Below are positions 7,127 to 16,255 of a stretch of 64,000 nt of DNA, one piece after another. Under the pieces are notes generated by a model that was not told the origin of the DNA, searched no databases, and saw only the letters and a program-made list of their open reading frames with translations. How positions within the stretch are numbered: position 1 is the first letter of the stretch; each line of letters starts with the position of its first letter. Location: positions 1 through 64,000 of the forward strand of contig CASDPK010000006.1 in the NCBI GenBank assembly GCA_949282555.1, in the 5' to 3' direction. The stretch comes from an uncultured Lentisphaeraceae bacterium. GTDB taxonomy: Bacteria; Verrucomicrobiota; Kiritimatiellia; RFP12; DVOR01. Position numbers and translations under genes: made by a program.

Positions 7127-8863
7127 TTAGCGGCCTTCTTCAAGCATGGCTTCGCCAATATTGAGGCAGTCTTCTTTGAGGCGGCGGTAGATGTTGAGGA
7201 CGTCGAGCACCACAACGACGCAGAGCGGGTCGATGGTGGGATCGTGATCGGCCATGCGGGTCATTTGCGCCTTGCGGATTTCTTTGACGCGGGCGGAGAT
7301 GCCGGCGGCATCGGGGTGCATGTGGGCGAGGAGGTCGGCGGCATGGGCCTTGCCTTGGCGGAAGGCTTCAGAGACGGTGGCGGCGAAGCCTCGGCACATA
7401 TCGTGGAGGGTGATGAGGTCGGCGCGGCCGCGATCGGAGAGGCGCATATTGGCTTTGCGCATACGGATGAATTGCTTGAGCAGGGCGGCTGCTTCGTCGG
7501 AGACGGATTCGTATTCGTCGGCCACGCGCAAGAGCATGCGGGAACGGTTGGCGACATCGGAGGGGAGGTTCGTTGCCATGATGACGCCCAAGAAGCTGGA
7601 GACTTCGTGCTGGAGCACGTCCAGCTCCTCTTCCGCGTGGAAGATCCCGTTCTCAATGGTTTCATCAGCTTCGCCCAGCAGTACTTTGCGGAAATCGTCC
7701 AAGAGCGTTTCGCAACGATGGCTCATGTTTTCGACTTCTTTGCGGGCTTGTTCGACCGCTACGACAGGCGCAAGCTTGAGGGGGTTGAGCACGGTGAGGC
7801 GGGGGATTTCATGGACTTTGGCATCCGGGATGATTCGGGTGATGAGCCATGCGAAACGGGTGGTGAAGGGGAGGAAGAGGCAGGTGTTGATGACGTTGAA
7901 GGCCGTATGAACGCCTGCGACGGCGAAGAGAAGTTGATCCGCACCCATGCCGGAGATGCCAAACCAACGGTCGGCCATGGGCAAGAAGATGGGGAAGAGC
8001 GGGGCCATGATGACGACGCCGATGACGTTGAAGAGCGAGTGGGCCAAGGCTGCACGGCGGGCGTTGGTGGGGGCCCCGATGGCCGCCAGCCAAGCGGTGA
8101 TGGTGGTGCCGATGTTCATGCCAAGCACGAGTGTGGCCGCGGAGTGAAAGTCCAAGCTGCCGTTGGCCACAAGGATGATGGCGATGCCCGTGGTGGCGGA
8201 GGAACTTTGCACGATGGCGGTGGCGATGGCCCCAACAAAGATACATTTGGTCATGCCCCATGCCGTGAATGTGCCGTCCGCCGTCGTGGCGCTGAACATG
8301 GACATGACCCGGCGGAGCTCTTCGGACTCGGCGATGGGGTCCATCGCACCCTTGATGAGATCAAGGCCAAAAAAGATGAATCCGAGTCCGAGGAAGATGA
8401 GGCCGAGGTATTTGCATCCTTCGCGTTTGGCAAACAAATAAATGATGGTGGCGATGCCTACGACGCACAGAATCGTTGTGGGGCCGACCTTGGGGAATGC
8501 GGCGACCAACCATGCGGTGGCGGTGGTGCCGATGTTGGCGCCAATGATCACGTTGATGGCCTGCAAGAGCGTCATGATCCCGGAGGTCACCATCCCCACC
8601 ACCATGACCGTGGTGACGGAGGAACTTTGGATGATCGCCGTGACGATGGTACCCGTGGCGATGCCGGCGAAACGGTTGGTCGTGGTGGCCGCAACCAATT
8701 TACGCATCCTTGGGCCGGCAACGGCTTGCAACCCCTCGGAAATCTGCTTCATTCCCAGAAGGAACACTCCCAGCCCGCCAATGACGGCCGCGATAATGGC
8801 CCAAGCGGAGAGCTTCATGGTAATGAGGTGAAGGGCAGATGCCTGGGCGAGAAAAGTGAACAT
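7127..8863 (-). CDS. Na+/phosphate cotransporter with C-terminal PhoU domain
   Basis: 578 residues. The first about 350 residues form the Na/Pi-cotransporter type II repeat pair, each with the signature QSSS (IIQSSSVTT near 79 and IVQSSSATT near 220) and the GANIGTT/GMNIGTT helix-break motifs. Residues from about 370 on are helical and resemble PhoU. Such proteins are inner-membrane sodium-driven phosphate carriers in which the PhoU part may tune uptake. No pst or phoB genes are close. An alternative ATG 45 bases downstream is possible (MKLSAWAII). Confidence 0.88.
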   Translation of the reverse strand: MFTFLAQASALHLITMKLSAWAIIAAVIGGLGVFLLGMKQISEGLQAVAGPRMRKLVAATTTNRFAGIATGTIVTAIIQSSSVTTVMVVGMVTSGIMTLLQAINVIIGANIGTTATAWLVAAFPKVGPTTILCVVGIATIIYLFAKREGCKYLGLIFLGLGFIFFGLDLIKGAMDPIAESEELRRVMSMFSATTADGTFTAWGMTKCIFVGAIATAIVQSSSATTGIAIILVANGSLDFHSAATLVLGMNIGTTITAWLAAIGAPTNARRAALAHSLFNVIGVVIMAPLFPIFLPMADRWFGISGMGADQLLFAVAGVHTAFNVINTCLFLPFTTRFAWLITRIIPDAKVHEIPRLTVLNPLKLAPVVAVEQARKEVENMSHRCETLLDDFRKVLLGEADETIENGIFHAEEELDVLQHEVSSFLGVIMATNLPSDVANRSRMLLRVADEYESVSDEAAALLKQFIRMRKANMRLSDRGRADLITLHDMCRGFAATVSEAFRQGKAHAADLLAHMHPDAAGISARVKEIRKAQMTRMADHDPTIDPLCVVVVLDVLNIYRRLKEDCLNIGEAMLEEGR

Positions 8864-8916
8864 GGCAGGATCTCAAAGGGGTTGGTATGGCACGTTCTTT
8901 CGGAGAAAGCGGGAGG

Positions 8917-9471
8917 TTAAGGGTCGGGAATGAAGAGTTTCTGCCCGACCCGGAGTTTGGAGGGGTCGGAGAGGTTGTTGGCACGCATAATCGTGCGCAT
9001 GGGCACCTTGTATGCCTCGGAAATCGCAGAAAGCGTCTGCCCGGCCTCGACCGTGTGACTGTAACCGGATTTTTGGGCCTCGCGTGCCCTCCGCTCTGCG
9101 GCTTCACGGGCTCGGGCTTCGCGCTGAGAGATGGCGGCAATCTTGCCGGAGAGTTCCTCAACGATGTCTCCGCGCAGACGTTCCTGGGAGGCCTTAAGGG
9201 TGGCAAGGTCCGAACGCAAGGCCGCAAGATCCTCTTTGCTTGCCACGCCATTGCCGCGCTCGAGTTGTGCGACCCGGGCGGCCAATGCGGCCTGTTGCTG
9301 CTCAATGGCCTCAAATCGAGAGGCAAGTGCTTGGAGACCGTATTGCACTTCACGCAAAGCTTGCGCTTGCTGCGCAAAGGCTTGGGCAGAAGGAGAGAGC
9401 GACGTTCGCTGCGCCGGGAGTGTGGCGGCCAAGGCTAGCGCAAGAAAAGAGAACAGGAACAGGCGTTTCAT
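8917..9471 (-). CDS. Secreted coiled-coil protein with C-terminal LysM domain
   Basis: 184 residues. A signal peptide (MKRLFLFSFLALALAATLPA, cleavage near AQR) is followed by a long Ala/Gln/Glu/Arg-rich coiled coil (about 25-130) and one LysM domain (about 136-184, YSHTVEAGQTLSAISEAY through LRVGQKLFIPDP). It is probably a periplasmic peptidoglycan-binding structural protein; no catalytic domain is seen. It lies 69 bases beyond trxA on the same strand, separated by a terminator-like hairpin. Confidence 0.8.
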   Translation of the reverse strand: MKRLFLFSFLALALAATLPAQRTSLSPSAQAFAQQAQALREVQYGLQALASRFEAIEQQQAALAARVAQLERGNGVASKEDLAALRSDLATLKASQERLRGDIVEELSGKIAAISQREARAREAAERRAREAQKSGYSHTVEAGQTLSAISEAYKVPMRTIMRANNLSDPSKLRVGQKLFIPDP

Positions 9472-9492
9472 TGGGCAGGAGGCTCGGGGAAG

Positions 9493-9526
9493 AGAAAAAG
9501 AAGGGCGCGCATGACTTGCGCGTCCC
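9493..9526 (-). terminator. Intrinsic terminator after trxA
   Basis: On the minus strand GGACGCGCA pairs with TGCGCGCCC around a 5-nt loop and is followed by a T-rich run (complement of 9495-9502). Confidence 0.7.
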
Positions 9527-9540
9527 TCCTTTTGGGGTGT

Positions 9541-9864
9541 TTAAGCGATGGCAGCTTCCAACTTACCAATCAGGGTGGCACTCGGCTGGACGCCAACCAT
9601 TGTCTCAACCGGGGCGCCATCCTTGAAAATGATCAATGTCGGGATGGTCTGCACACGATATTGCGCCGCGGCCACCGGGAATTGATCGACATCCAGTTTC
9701 CCGATGCGAACTTTTCCTTCCAGCGTGGGCGGAAGTTTGAGGTCGTCCAAAATGGCGCCCTGCATTTTGCACGGGCCGCACCAAGTGGCCCAAAAATCCA
9801 CCAGCGTGACCCCTTTGGCGATGGCAGCTTCGAAGGTCTCCTGCGTGAAATGCTCAATGGTCAT
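9541..9864 (-). CDS. trxA: Thioredoxin
   Basis: 107 residues, the classic single-domain length, with the active site WCGPC (W28-C32) and the cis-proline segment TIPTLIIFKDG. A cytosolic disulfide reductase using thioredoxin reductase, which is not in this window. Start ATG with GGAG nearby. A TATACT-like -10 lies upstream at 9908-9903 but its -35 is unclear. Transcribed away from the gspK operon. Confidence 0.94.
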   Translation of the reverse strand: MTIEHFTQETFEAAIAKGVTLVDFWATWCGPCKMQGAILDDLKLPPTLEGKVRIGKLDVDQFPVAAAQYRVQTIPTLIIFKDGAPVETMVGVQPSATLIGKLEAAIA

Positions 9865-9999
9865 AGGCTCTCCTTAAGTTAGGGAAGTGTGAGAACGGCC
9901 CCAGTATAACACAAAGGGTCGGTGTGGTGCGCAACACACGCGCCTGTCATTGGCCGAGGTTTGCGTGGGGAGGATGGTTTTTGTATTGTATGGGGAATC

Positions 10000-11244
10000 A
10001 TGAAGACGACGAACGGAGATGGCGCGCGAGGGGGCTTTGCCCTTATCGCAGTCATTTGGACACTGGCGGTGCTGAGCCTGCTGGTGTGTTCGTTCACGCT
10101 TGACGCCTATATGGAAGGGAAGACGGCGACGTATGTGCGTGGCCGCCATCAGGCGACGGCGCTGATGGAATCCGGCCTGACGCTGGCGGAAATGCTGATG
10201 GCGCGTCAGGAAAAGGTCTCGGGGGAGGAGACGGAGGAAGAGGTGGCGAAAGATCGTTGGATCGAGCCGGCCATTCGTCTCAAACGCGGCCAACGGGTGG
10301 AGGTGTCCCAGCGGTTGTTTTATGACGAAGAGGGCCATTTGCAATTCGAGACGGCGGATGTGACCGCTTCGACCAACAACGTTCCGGACGCCGAGATTTT
10401 CGTGGCCATTGAGCCGGAACCTGCCCGATGGAACATCAACAAGCTCACGCGCGCGGGCTTTGGCGACAATGCGGATTTGATTTGGGAGCGTATTCTGACG
10501 GTGGCCGGGGTGCCGGAGGAGGATCAGGGCGAACTGGTGGACTCCTTCTACGATTGGGTGGATGACAACGAGATCACCGAATCCGCCGAGGGCGCCGAGA
10601 GTGAGTATTACGAGGGGCTCGACCCGCCTTACACGTGCAAGAATGGACCGTTGGACACGGTGGGAGAACTTGCGTATATCCGCGGCTTCAACCGTAACGG
10701 CGGCGTGTTGCTCAAAGGGGGCGTATGGAACCCCGAGGAAAGCGAAGATCGGCAGATCACGGTGCAGGGCATTGAGCATCTGTTTTCCGTGTATGGTTCG
10801 GGAAAGATCAATGTGAACGCCGCCCCGCGGGAGGTCTTGTTGACCGTTCCGAGCTTGGAGGATGCGGATGGGCTGATCGTGGACACCATTTTGGAAGAAC
10901 GCGAGGGACTGAACGCCGATTCCTCCACCGCGTCGGCCAAGGTGCGCCAGGCCAGCCGTGGAGGGGCCAGTTTGGGCACGGCGGCGATTGCGGATTACCA
11001 TTTCGAGGATCTTTCCGATTTTCTGGCGCGGATTCCTGGGTTGAGCCAAGAAGACGCCAACGTTTATCTCACGGTGGATTGCGATGTTTACCGTGTGGAG
11101 CTGGAGGGGCGCGTCGGGCGGATACGGCGGCGTGCCGTCGCCGTGGTGCAACGGGGGTCTTCCGGGTCGAAGTCGACGGGCGGGACCTCCAAGGGCACAT
11201 CCGGCGGAGAGATGGTTATTTTGCGCTGGCAGGAAGAGACATGA
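10000..11244 (+). CDS. gspK: Type II secretion minor pseudopilin GspK
   Basis: 414 residues. A short leader ends ARGG, followed by the prepilin-type hydrophobic helix FALIAVIWTLAVLSLLVCSF; cleavage by prepilin peptidase would fall between G12 and F13. The large periplasmic part has the GspK features: the RWNINKL motif, helix-hairpin-helix-like segments (NVNAAPREVLLTVPSL, FLARIPGLSQEDANVYL) and an acidic insertion. The usual Glu at position 5 of the mature helix is absent, as is normal for GspK, the tip protein. The ATG at 10000 is chosen by the leader peptide; it starts the gspK-L-M-D operon. Confidence 0.88.
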   Translation: MKTTNGDGARGGFALIAVIWTLAVLSLLVCSFTLDAYMEGKTATYVRGRHQATALMESGLTLAEMLMARQEKVSGEETEEEVAKDRWIEPAIRLKRGQRVEVSQRLFYDEEGHLQFETADVTASTNNVPDAEIFVAIEPEPARWNINKLTRAGFGDNADLIWERILTVAGVPEEDQGELVDSFYDWVDDNEITESAEGAESEYYEGLDPPYTCKNGPLDTVGELAYIRGFNRNGGVLLKGGVWNPEESEDRQITVQGIEHLFSVYGSGKINVNAAPREVLLTVPSLEDADGLIVDTILEEREGLNADSSTASAKVRQASRGGASLGTAAIADYHFEDLSDFLARIPGLSQEDANVYLTVDCDVYRVELEGRVGRIRRRAVAVVQRGSSGSKSTGGTSKGTSGGEMVILRWQEET

Positions 11245-11304
11245 GACGGATGCAGAGGAGCGCGAAAGGGCGTTCCCTTGGACAACAGGCATGCGGGGGC
11301 ACCG

Positions 11305-12516
11305 ATGAGAATTGACCTCCGAGGAAAGAAACAGGCGTTGCCGGAGCAACTCCCTGTCGTCCCAACGTATGGAACGGTTTATGCGCGGTTCACGCTCCCG
11401 AAAGAGGCCGCAGACACCGCGACGGAGGCGCTCACGCTCCAGGCGGAGGCGTTGTCGCCGTTCGAGGAAGGCTCCTATGCCGTGGGGATGGAGGCCCTTG
11501 GTTCGCGCGGGAGCGAGGAGGTCTATTTGGTCGCCGTGGCGTCCGAAGTGTCGCTGGACGACCCCTGGCATGGGTGGCTCGCGGCATGTGGGGCGTTGGG
11601 AAAACTTCGGCTTGACCTTTCGGCGTTGGGGTGGTTGCGCGGCATGAAAGAGCGCCATCCGGCCCTCGCGAAGGGGCGCTGGCTCGCGGCATTGCGGACC
11701 GGAACCGAGCAGTTGATTTTCCTTTTGGAAGACGGATGCCTTTCGGAGGTGCGCGCGTTGCCACCCGAGGCGGCGGACGCCGATTTCCAGCGTGAAGCGA
11801 CGTTGGCTTTGGCACAAGGCGCGATGGCGGGCTTTGGAATGCCGGAGGGTGCGGTGATCTTTGCCGGGGACCCCTCCGCCGGGGTGCCGTTGCGGGAGCT
11901 TTTGGGGCAGGAGCCAACCTTTGAGCCTTTGGGCGATGGAGAGGCGGAAGCCTTCTTGCAACGGGGCCTCCGGTTGCGGGCCGAGGAGGGGGCAACCTTC
12001 GATCTCACGCCGCAGGCGTGGCGGGACGAGGCCCATGCCGCACACCAGCGGCGTCTCCTGTCGTTGGCCGCTTCCGTGCTGGGCGTCTTGTGGTTGATCG
12101 GTGCGGCCACGCTCTTCCTGTTGCCGAAGATCTATGCGCATCGGGTGAAGGTGGCCCAAAGCCGCCTTGACGCTCAGCGGGCCGTCTACGAGGAGGTGCT
12201 GGATCTGCGCGAGCGCGTGAGCCTCATCGAGCGTTATCAGGATCGTTCCTTCTCCGCGCTGGAGATGTTGCGCTTGGTGTGTGAGGCCAAGGCCGAGGGG
12301 ATGATCTTCCTTTCCATGACCTATCGGCAGAAGCAGACGCTCCGCCTCACGGGCACCACCGATGCCACGGCCGACGTTTACACCTTCAAGGACACGCTCC
12401 AAAAGGATACCCGCATTCGCGAGGTGCGCATCAATCGCTTGGTGCAGGACGGCAAAACGCAAAAGCAACGGTTCGACGTTGAGATCCTGTTCGCCGTCGA
12501 GGAGGAATCCGCATGA
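11305..12516 (+). CDS. gspL: GspL-like type II secretion inner-membrane protein
   Basis: 403 residues. A cytoplasmic PilM/GspL-like region (about 1-235) is followed by one transmembrane helix (LLSLAASVLGVLWLIGAATLFLL, about 242-264), a coiled coil and a small PilN-like ferredoxin fold (FLSMTYRQKQTLRLTGTT). GspL connects the secretion ATPase to the pseudopilus platform; no ATPase gene is in the window. The ATG at 11305 is chosen; a TTG at 11278 would add nine residues. The C-terminus overlaps gspM by ATGA. Confidence 0.78.
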   Translation: MRIDLRGKKQALPEQLPVVPTYGTVYARFTLPKEAADTATEALTLQAEALSPFEEGSYAVGMEALGSRGSEEVYLVAVASEVSLDDPWHGWLAACGALGKLRLDLSALGWLRGMKERHPALAKGRWLAALRTGTEQLIFLLEDGCLSEVRALPPEAADADFQREATLALAQGAMAGFGMPEGAVIFAGDPSAGVPLRELLGQEPTFEPLGDGEAEAFLQRGLRLRAEEGATFDLTPQAWRDEAHAAHQRRLLSLAASVLGVLWLIGAATLFLLPKIYAHRVKVAQSRLDAQRAVYEEVLDLRERVSLIERYQDRSFSALEMLRLVCEAKAEGMIFLSMTYRQKQTLRLTGTTDATADVYTFKDTLQKDTRIREVRINRLVQDGKTQKQRFDVEILFAVEEESA

Positions 12517-13061
12517 CGCCGCTTTCTCAGAAAGACCAACGCCTCTTGGGCGTCTTCATCGTGGTGGTGGCGGTGGGGATCTTGGGCCTTTGGCTCCCCA
12601 AGGCCCGTGCCGCTTGGGAGACGCAACGCGACACATGGCGCGCGTTGGAGTCGCGCTTGAGCCGTGAGCGGGCCATCATCGCGCTTCGCCCCGAGATCCA
12701 AGCGCAATACGACGCGCTCCGCGGCAAGATGCCCGTCTTCCCGGAGGGGAAGTCCGTGGACACCTATTGGTTGCCGATCATGGACAACACCGCGCGCGCC
12801 AACGAGCTGAACATTGCCCAGCGCTCCATCGGCGGCGAGGAAACGTTGGGCGACGTCACGGAACTCACGTTGGAGTGCCGTGATTGGGAGGGCCGTTTGG
12901 ATTCCCTCGTGTGGTTCCTCTATGACATTGAGACCCGTAAGGATGCGATGATGGACATCCGCGCGCTGACGGTGAAGCCCAGCACGCGAAAGCCCGGCAT
13001 CCTTCAGGGCACGTTCACGCTGAATTGTGCCTATATGCGCCAGCCTACCGATTCGAACTAA
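12513..13061 (+). CDS. gspM: GspM/PilO-like type II secretion protein
   Basis: 182 residues. A short cytoplasmic N-terminus and one transmembrane helix (LLGVFIVVVAVGILGLWL) are followed by a coiled coil and a periplasmic ferredoxin-like domain, the layout of GspM/PilO. It partners GspL in the inner-membrane platform. The start overlaps the gspL stop (ATGA), indicating translational coupling. Sequence similarity in this family is low, so the call rests on topology and gene order. Confidence 0.7.
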   Translation: MTPLSQKDQRLLGVFIVVVAVGILGLWLPKARAAWETQRDTWRALESRLSRERAIIALRPEIQAQYDALRGKMPVFPEGKSVDTYWLPIMDNTARANELNIAQRSIGGEETLGDVTELTLECRDWEGRLDSLVWFLYDIETRKDAMMDIRALTVKPSTRKPGILQGTFTLNCAYMRQPTDSN

Positions 13062-13073
13062 GGATTCCTTTCC

Positions 13074-15764
13074 ATGAGAAACCGTTCCCTTCTTTTGCTG
13101 TTGCCGTTCTCGGTTGTCCTGTCGGGGCAAGCGTTCGCGCAGACGGTGCGCCCGCCCACGCTGGGCATCCGTCGTCCCACAACGGGCGGAACCACGTCCG
13201 CGCAGGCCACCCCGGCCAACGCCGCCACGTCGTCCACCGAAGTTGCCCAGCAGTTGGCCAAGGCCGAGCGCGGAAAGGGTGGGCGCCCGAAGCTGAAATT
13301 CGACAACGCCCCCGCCGAGCTTTTCCTGCAGATCTGGTCACAGGTCACGCACCGCACATTGCTCACCTCGCCCGACACGCCGAAGGTGACCATGAGCCTG
13401 CGCTCCACCGATGAGGAGAATTGGACCGACGCCGAGTACCTGCAAGCCATTGAGCAGCAACTCCAGCTCAACGGCATCGGCATCCTTCCCGTGGGGGAGC
13501 GTTTCGCGTTGGTGGTTCCCTTCAAGACGGTGGGCCAGCAAGGCATTGAGACCTTTTTGGAGTTGCCCCCCGAAGGCCGCCACCCCGAGGAGGGGCGAAT
13601 CGTCCGCCAGATTTTGACCCCCAAGAACATTTCCGCCGAGGAGGCGCAGAAGGCCATCGAAAGCTTCAAGCGTGCGGATGGCCAAATCCAGTATCTCGAG
13701 CGCACGAACTCCCTGCTGATCATCGACACGCAGGAGAACGTGAACCGCATGATCGAGATCATCAACTTCATCGACAAGCCGATGCCCGTGCTTGAAGAGG
13801 TGCAGGTTTACCCCATCAAGCACGCCAAGGCGGAGGATGTCAAGAAGGCCCTTGAGGAATTCGTCGAGGCCTCCCGCGAGGAAGACGAGAAGAGCCGGCG
13901 TTCCATCTCCGCGCCTCGCCCGGGCAATTCGGTGAGCGGCGGAATGACGCGCGGGGTGTCCATCTCCGTCAGCCGTCAGTTGCCCGGCGTCACCCGTCCC
14001 ACACAGCCTGAGCCGGAATCCTCCTCCATCGCCGATGCTTTGGTGAGCGACGCCGACCGCGGCATGATCCGCGGCAAGGTGCAGATCATGGCCGATGAGC
14101 GATCGAACCAGCTCATCATCGTCACCCGTCCCTCCAACATGGCCTTCTTCAAGCGGATCATCGACGTGCTTGACATCGAGACCGCCCCGGAGATCGCCGT
14201 GGAGATCATCCGCCTGAGATATGCGCAGGCCGAGACCGTGGATTCCGAAAAGGGCGTGGCCGATCTGCTCAATGAGCTGATTGATTCCTCTTCGTCCTCG
14301 AAGTCCAACGAGCAGACCAACCGCAACACCAACAACAACGCCAACAATCGGAACCTGACCACGCGCTCCCGCCAGCCCCAGCCGCAGGTGAACCTGTCCG
14401 ACTCCGCCAAGAGCAAACTCGGCGAGTTGCGCAAGGAGAACATCAAGATCTTGGCCGACAAGCGCATCAATGCCGTCATGGTCATGGCCTCCCCCGGGGA
14501 CTTGCAGGCCATCAAGGAGATCATCGCCTCGATGGATATCCCCGTCGCCCAGGTGCTGATCGAAACGGTGGTGCTCAATGTCGGCCTGAGTGACGAGCTC
14601 GCCACCGGCATCCAGTGGGTGAAGCGCGTTTCCGGCGGCGACAAGTACAAGGATTCCTACGGTGGCGGCGGCGTCCCCGACGGCACCGGCGTCACCCCCA
14701 ACGACCTCTTCAACCTCGCCACCAACGTGACCACCTCCATCGGCGCCATCAGCGGAGGCGGGCAGTACTTCGGCACCATCAACAAGCTGAACCTCGACTT
14801 CCTCATCCGCGCCACCGAGAGCGACAGCCGCACCAAGATTCTCACGTCGCCCGTGCTCATGACGCAGGACAACAAGGAGGCCACCCTCGAGAACACCGAG
14901 CTCGCCTACCTCTACAACGGCATGAAGTACATGGGCTCCTCCTACTCCGGCTCCGACTATCAGCCCGACATCAAGCAGGAGGAAATCGGCCTCACCATCA
15001 AGGTGACCCCCCGCATCAACCCCGATGGCACCGTGGTGCTCACCTTCGAAGAGACCTTCCAGCACCTCGGCACCCCGCAGGAAGTCCCCGGCTCCGGCAC
15101 CGATGGCTCCTCCTCCCGCTGGCCTTCGCCGGTGACGCGCAAGCTCTCGGGCAGCATCTCCGTGAGCAATGGCCAAACGGTGATCATCGGCGGCCTCGTC
15201 ACCCAAACGAAGACCGAGTCCGAGGGCGGCATCCCCGTGCTCAAGAACATCCCGTGGATCGGGCGTTACCTCTTCGGCTACACCGATTACTCCGATTCCC
15301 GCGATGAGCTTCTCATCTTCCTCACCCCGCACGTTTTCGCCACGCCCGAAGAGGCCCAGGAAGAGGCTCGCCGCCGCAAGGATTATCTCGACGCCGCCGG
15401 CGTTTGGAACAAGGGCTGGTCGCGCTCCGACCTCGCCGACGTGCCCGACGAGGAGGAAATGCTTCGCCGCGAGAAGCTGAAACGCGCCTACGAGGAACGC
15501 CAGTTCAAGGCCCGCGAAAAGCGCACCGAGGCCCAGCGTGCGCACGATGAGCACATGGCCGAGCTCTTGGAGAAGTCCATCGAGAAGAAGTCCGAGAACC
15601 TCCGCGAGGATCGCCCGAAACTCACCGAAGCGGAGATCAAGGCCCGCGAGGAGGAGCTGGAGAAGGAGCGCCTCATGCACGCCGCGCTCTTGAGCAGCCT
15701 CGTGGAACCGACGGAGCCGGCCCCGAACGAGGCGGAGAAGGAGCAGAAGGAGACGACGAAATGA
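13074..15764 (+). CDS. gspD: Type II secretion secretin GspD with long charged C-terminal extension
   Basis: 896 residues. A signal peptide (MRNRSLLLLLPFSVVLSGQAFA), an N0-like domain (about 65-145) and three secretin N-repeats (N1 about 180-245; N2 from VYPIKHAKAEDVKKALEEF; N3 from IIRLRYAQAETVD) lead to the secretin barrel domain (about 480-760, with VPVLKNIPWIGRYLFG and ELLIFLTPHV). N2 contains a Ser/Arg-rich low-complexity insert and N3 an Asn-rich one. Beyond the barrel come about 130 residues of highly charged coiled coil, unusual for GspD. It forms the outer-membrane channel. RBS AAGGA; 12 bases after gspM. Confidence 0.92.
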   Translation: MRNRSLLLLLPFSVVLSGQAFAQTVRPPTLGIRRPTTGGTTSAQATPANAATSSTEVAQQLAKAERGKGGRPKLKFDNAPAELFLQIWSQVTHRTLLTSPDTPKVTMSLRSTDEENWTDAEYLQAIEQQLQLNGIGILPVGERFALVVPFKTVGQQGIETFLELPPEGRHPEEGRIVRQILTPKNISAEEAQKAIESFKRADGQIQYLERTNSLLIIDTQENVNRMIEIINFIDKPMPVLEEVQVYPIKHAKAEDVKKALEEFVEASREEDEKSRRSISAPRPGNSVSGGMTRGVSISVSRQLPGVTRPTQPEPESSSIADALVSDADRGMIRGKVQIMADERSNQLIIVTRPSNMAFFKRIIDVLDIETAPEIAVEIIRLRYAQAETVDSEKGVADLLNELIDSSSSSKSNEQTNRNTNNNANNRNLTTRSRQPQPQVNLSDSAKSKLGELRKENIKILADKRINAVMVMASPGDLQAIKEIIASMDIPVAQVLIETVVLNVGLSDELATGIQWVKRVSGGDKYKDSYGGGGVPDGTGVTPNDLFNLATNVTTSIGAISGGGQYFGTINKLNLDFLIRATESDSRTKILTSPVLMTQDNKEATLENTELAYLYNGMKYMGSSYSGSDYQPDIKQEEIGLTIKVTPRINPDGTVVLTFEETFQHLGTPQEVPGSGTDGSSSRWPSPVTRKLSGSISVSNGQTVIIGGLVTQTKTESEGGIPVLKNIPWIGRYLFGYTDYSDSRDELLIFLTPHVFATPEEAQEEARRRKDYLDAAGVWNKGWSRSDLADVPDEEEMLRREKLKRAYEERQFKAREKRTEAQRAHDEHMAELLEKSIEKKSENLREDRPKLTEAEIKAREEELEKERLMHAALLSSLVEPTEPAPNEAEKEQKETTK

Positions 15765-16240
15765 AGTTGACCAACGAACAGGCCGAGGCCGTCCGCACAT
15801 GGCTCTCCGAGGGGGCTTCCCTCAGTGACGTCCAAAACCGCATCCGCACGGAGTTTGGCCTGCATCCCACCTTCTTCGACGTTCGGATGCTCGTGATGGA
15901 GCTGGGCGCACAGGTCAAGGACCGCGTCGCGCAGGTGGATGCCGACGACGTGACGAAGGCCACGCCGCCCCCGAAGCCTCGGGAGCCCGGCGAGGCCGCG
16001 CCGGAAGAGCCGCCCGCCGCCGGCGAGGTGAGCGTGACCGTGGACACCCTCCAAACGATTCCCGGCGCGTTGGTCTCCGGCGGCGCTGTCTTCTCCGATG
16101 GCACCAAGGCCCGCTGGTACTTCGACCAAATGGGCCGCTTCGGCTTCGAGCCCGAGTTGCCCGGCTACAAGCCCTCCGTCGAGGATTCGCGCATCTTCCA
16201 GCAGAAGTTGCAGCAGGAACTCTCCTCCCGCGGCTACTGA
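15761..16240 (+). CDS. Unknown protein coupled to gspD
   Basis: 159 residues with no signal peptide or membrane segment. An N-terminal helical part (about 1-55, WLSEGASLSDVQNRIRTEF, resembling a small helix-turn-helix) is joined by a Pro/Glu-rich linker to a C-terminal part with FSDGTKARWYFDQMGRFGF and a final helix (FQQKLQQELSSRGY). I do not recognise a named family. The start overlaps the gspD stop (ATGA), so it is co-translated with the secretin and may serve the same machine. Confidence 0.75.
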   Translation: MKLTNEQAEAVRTWLSEGASLSDVQNRIRTEFGLHPTFFDVRMLVMELGAQVKDRVAQVDADDVTKATPPPKPREPGEAAPEEPPAAGEVSVTVDTLQTIPGALVSGGAVFSDGTKARWYFDQMGRFGFEPELPGYKPSVEDSRIFQQKLQQELSSRGY

Positions 16241-16255
16241 GGCCGGAACGTCCGC

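Noticed and set aside
9903..9908. TATACT -10 box as a trxA promoter
   Set aside because: No acceptable -35 at 16-18 bases (TTGCGC is 20 bases away), so it is only mentioned under trxA.
9874..12468. 864-codon open frame on the minus strand opposite gspK-L
   Set aside because: It mirrors GC-rich coding sequence in the gsp genes, is full of Arg/His/Pro/Gln, and has no family features; gspK and gspL on the plus strand are clearly real.
13338..15800. 820-codon open frame opposite gspD
   Set aside because: A composition-driven shadow (Gly/His/Asp/Leu-rich) of the secretin gene with no domain.
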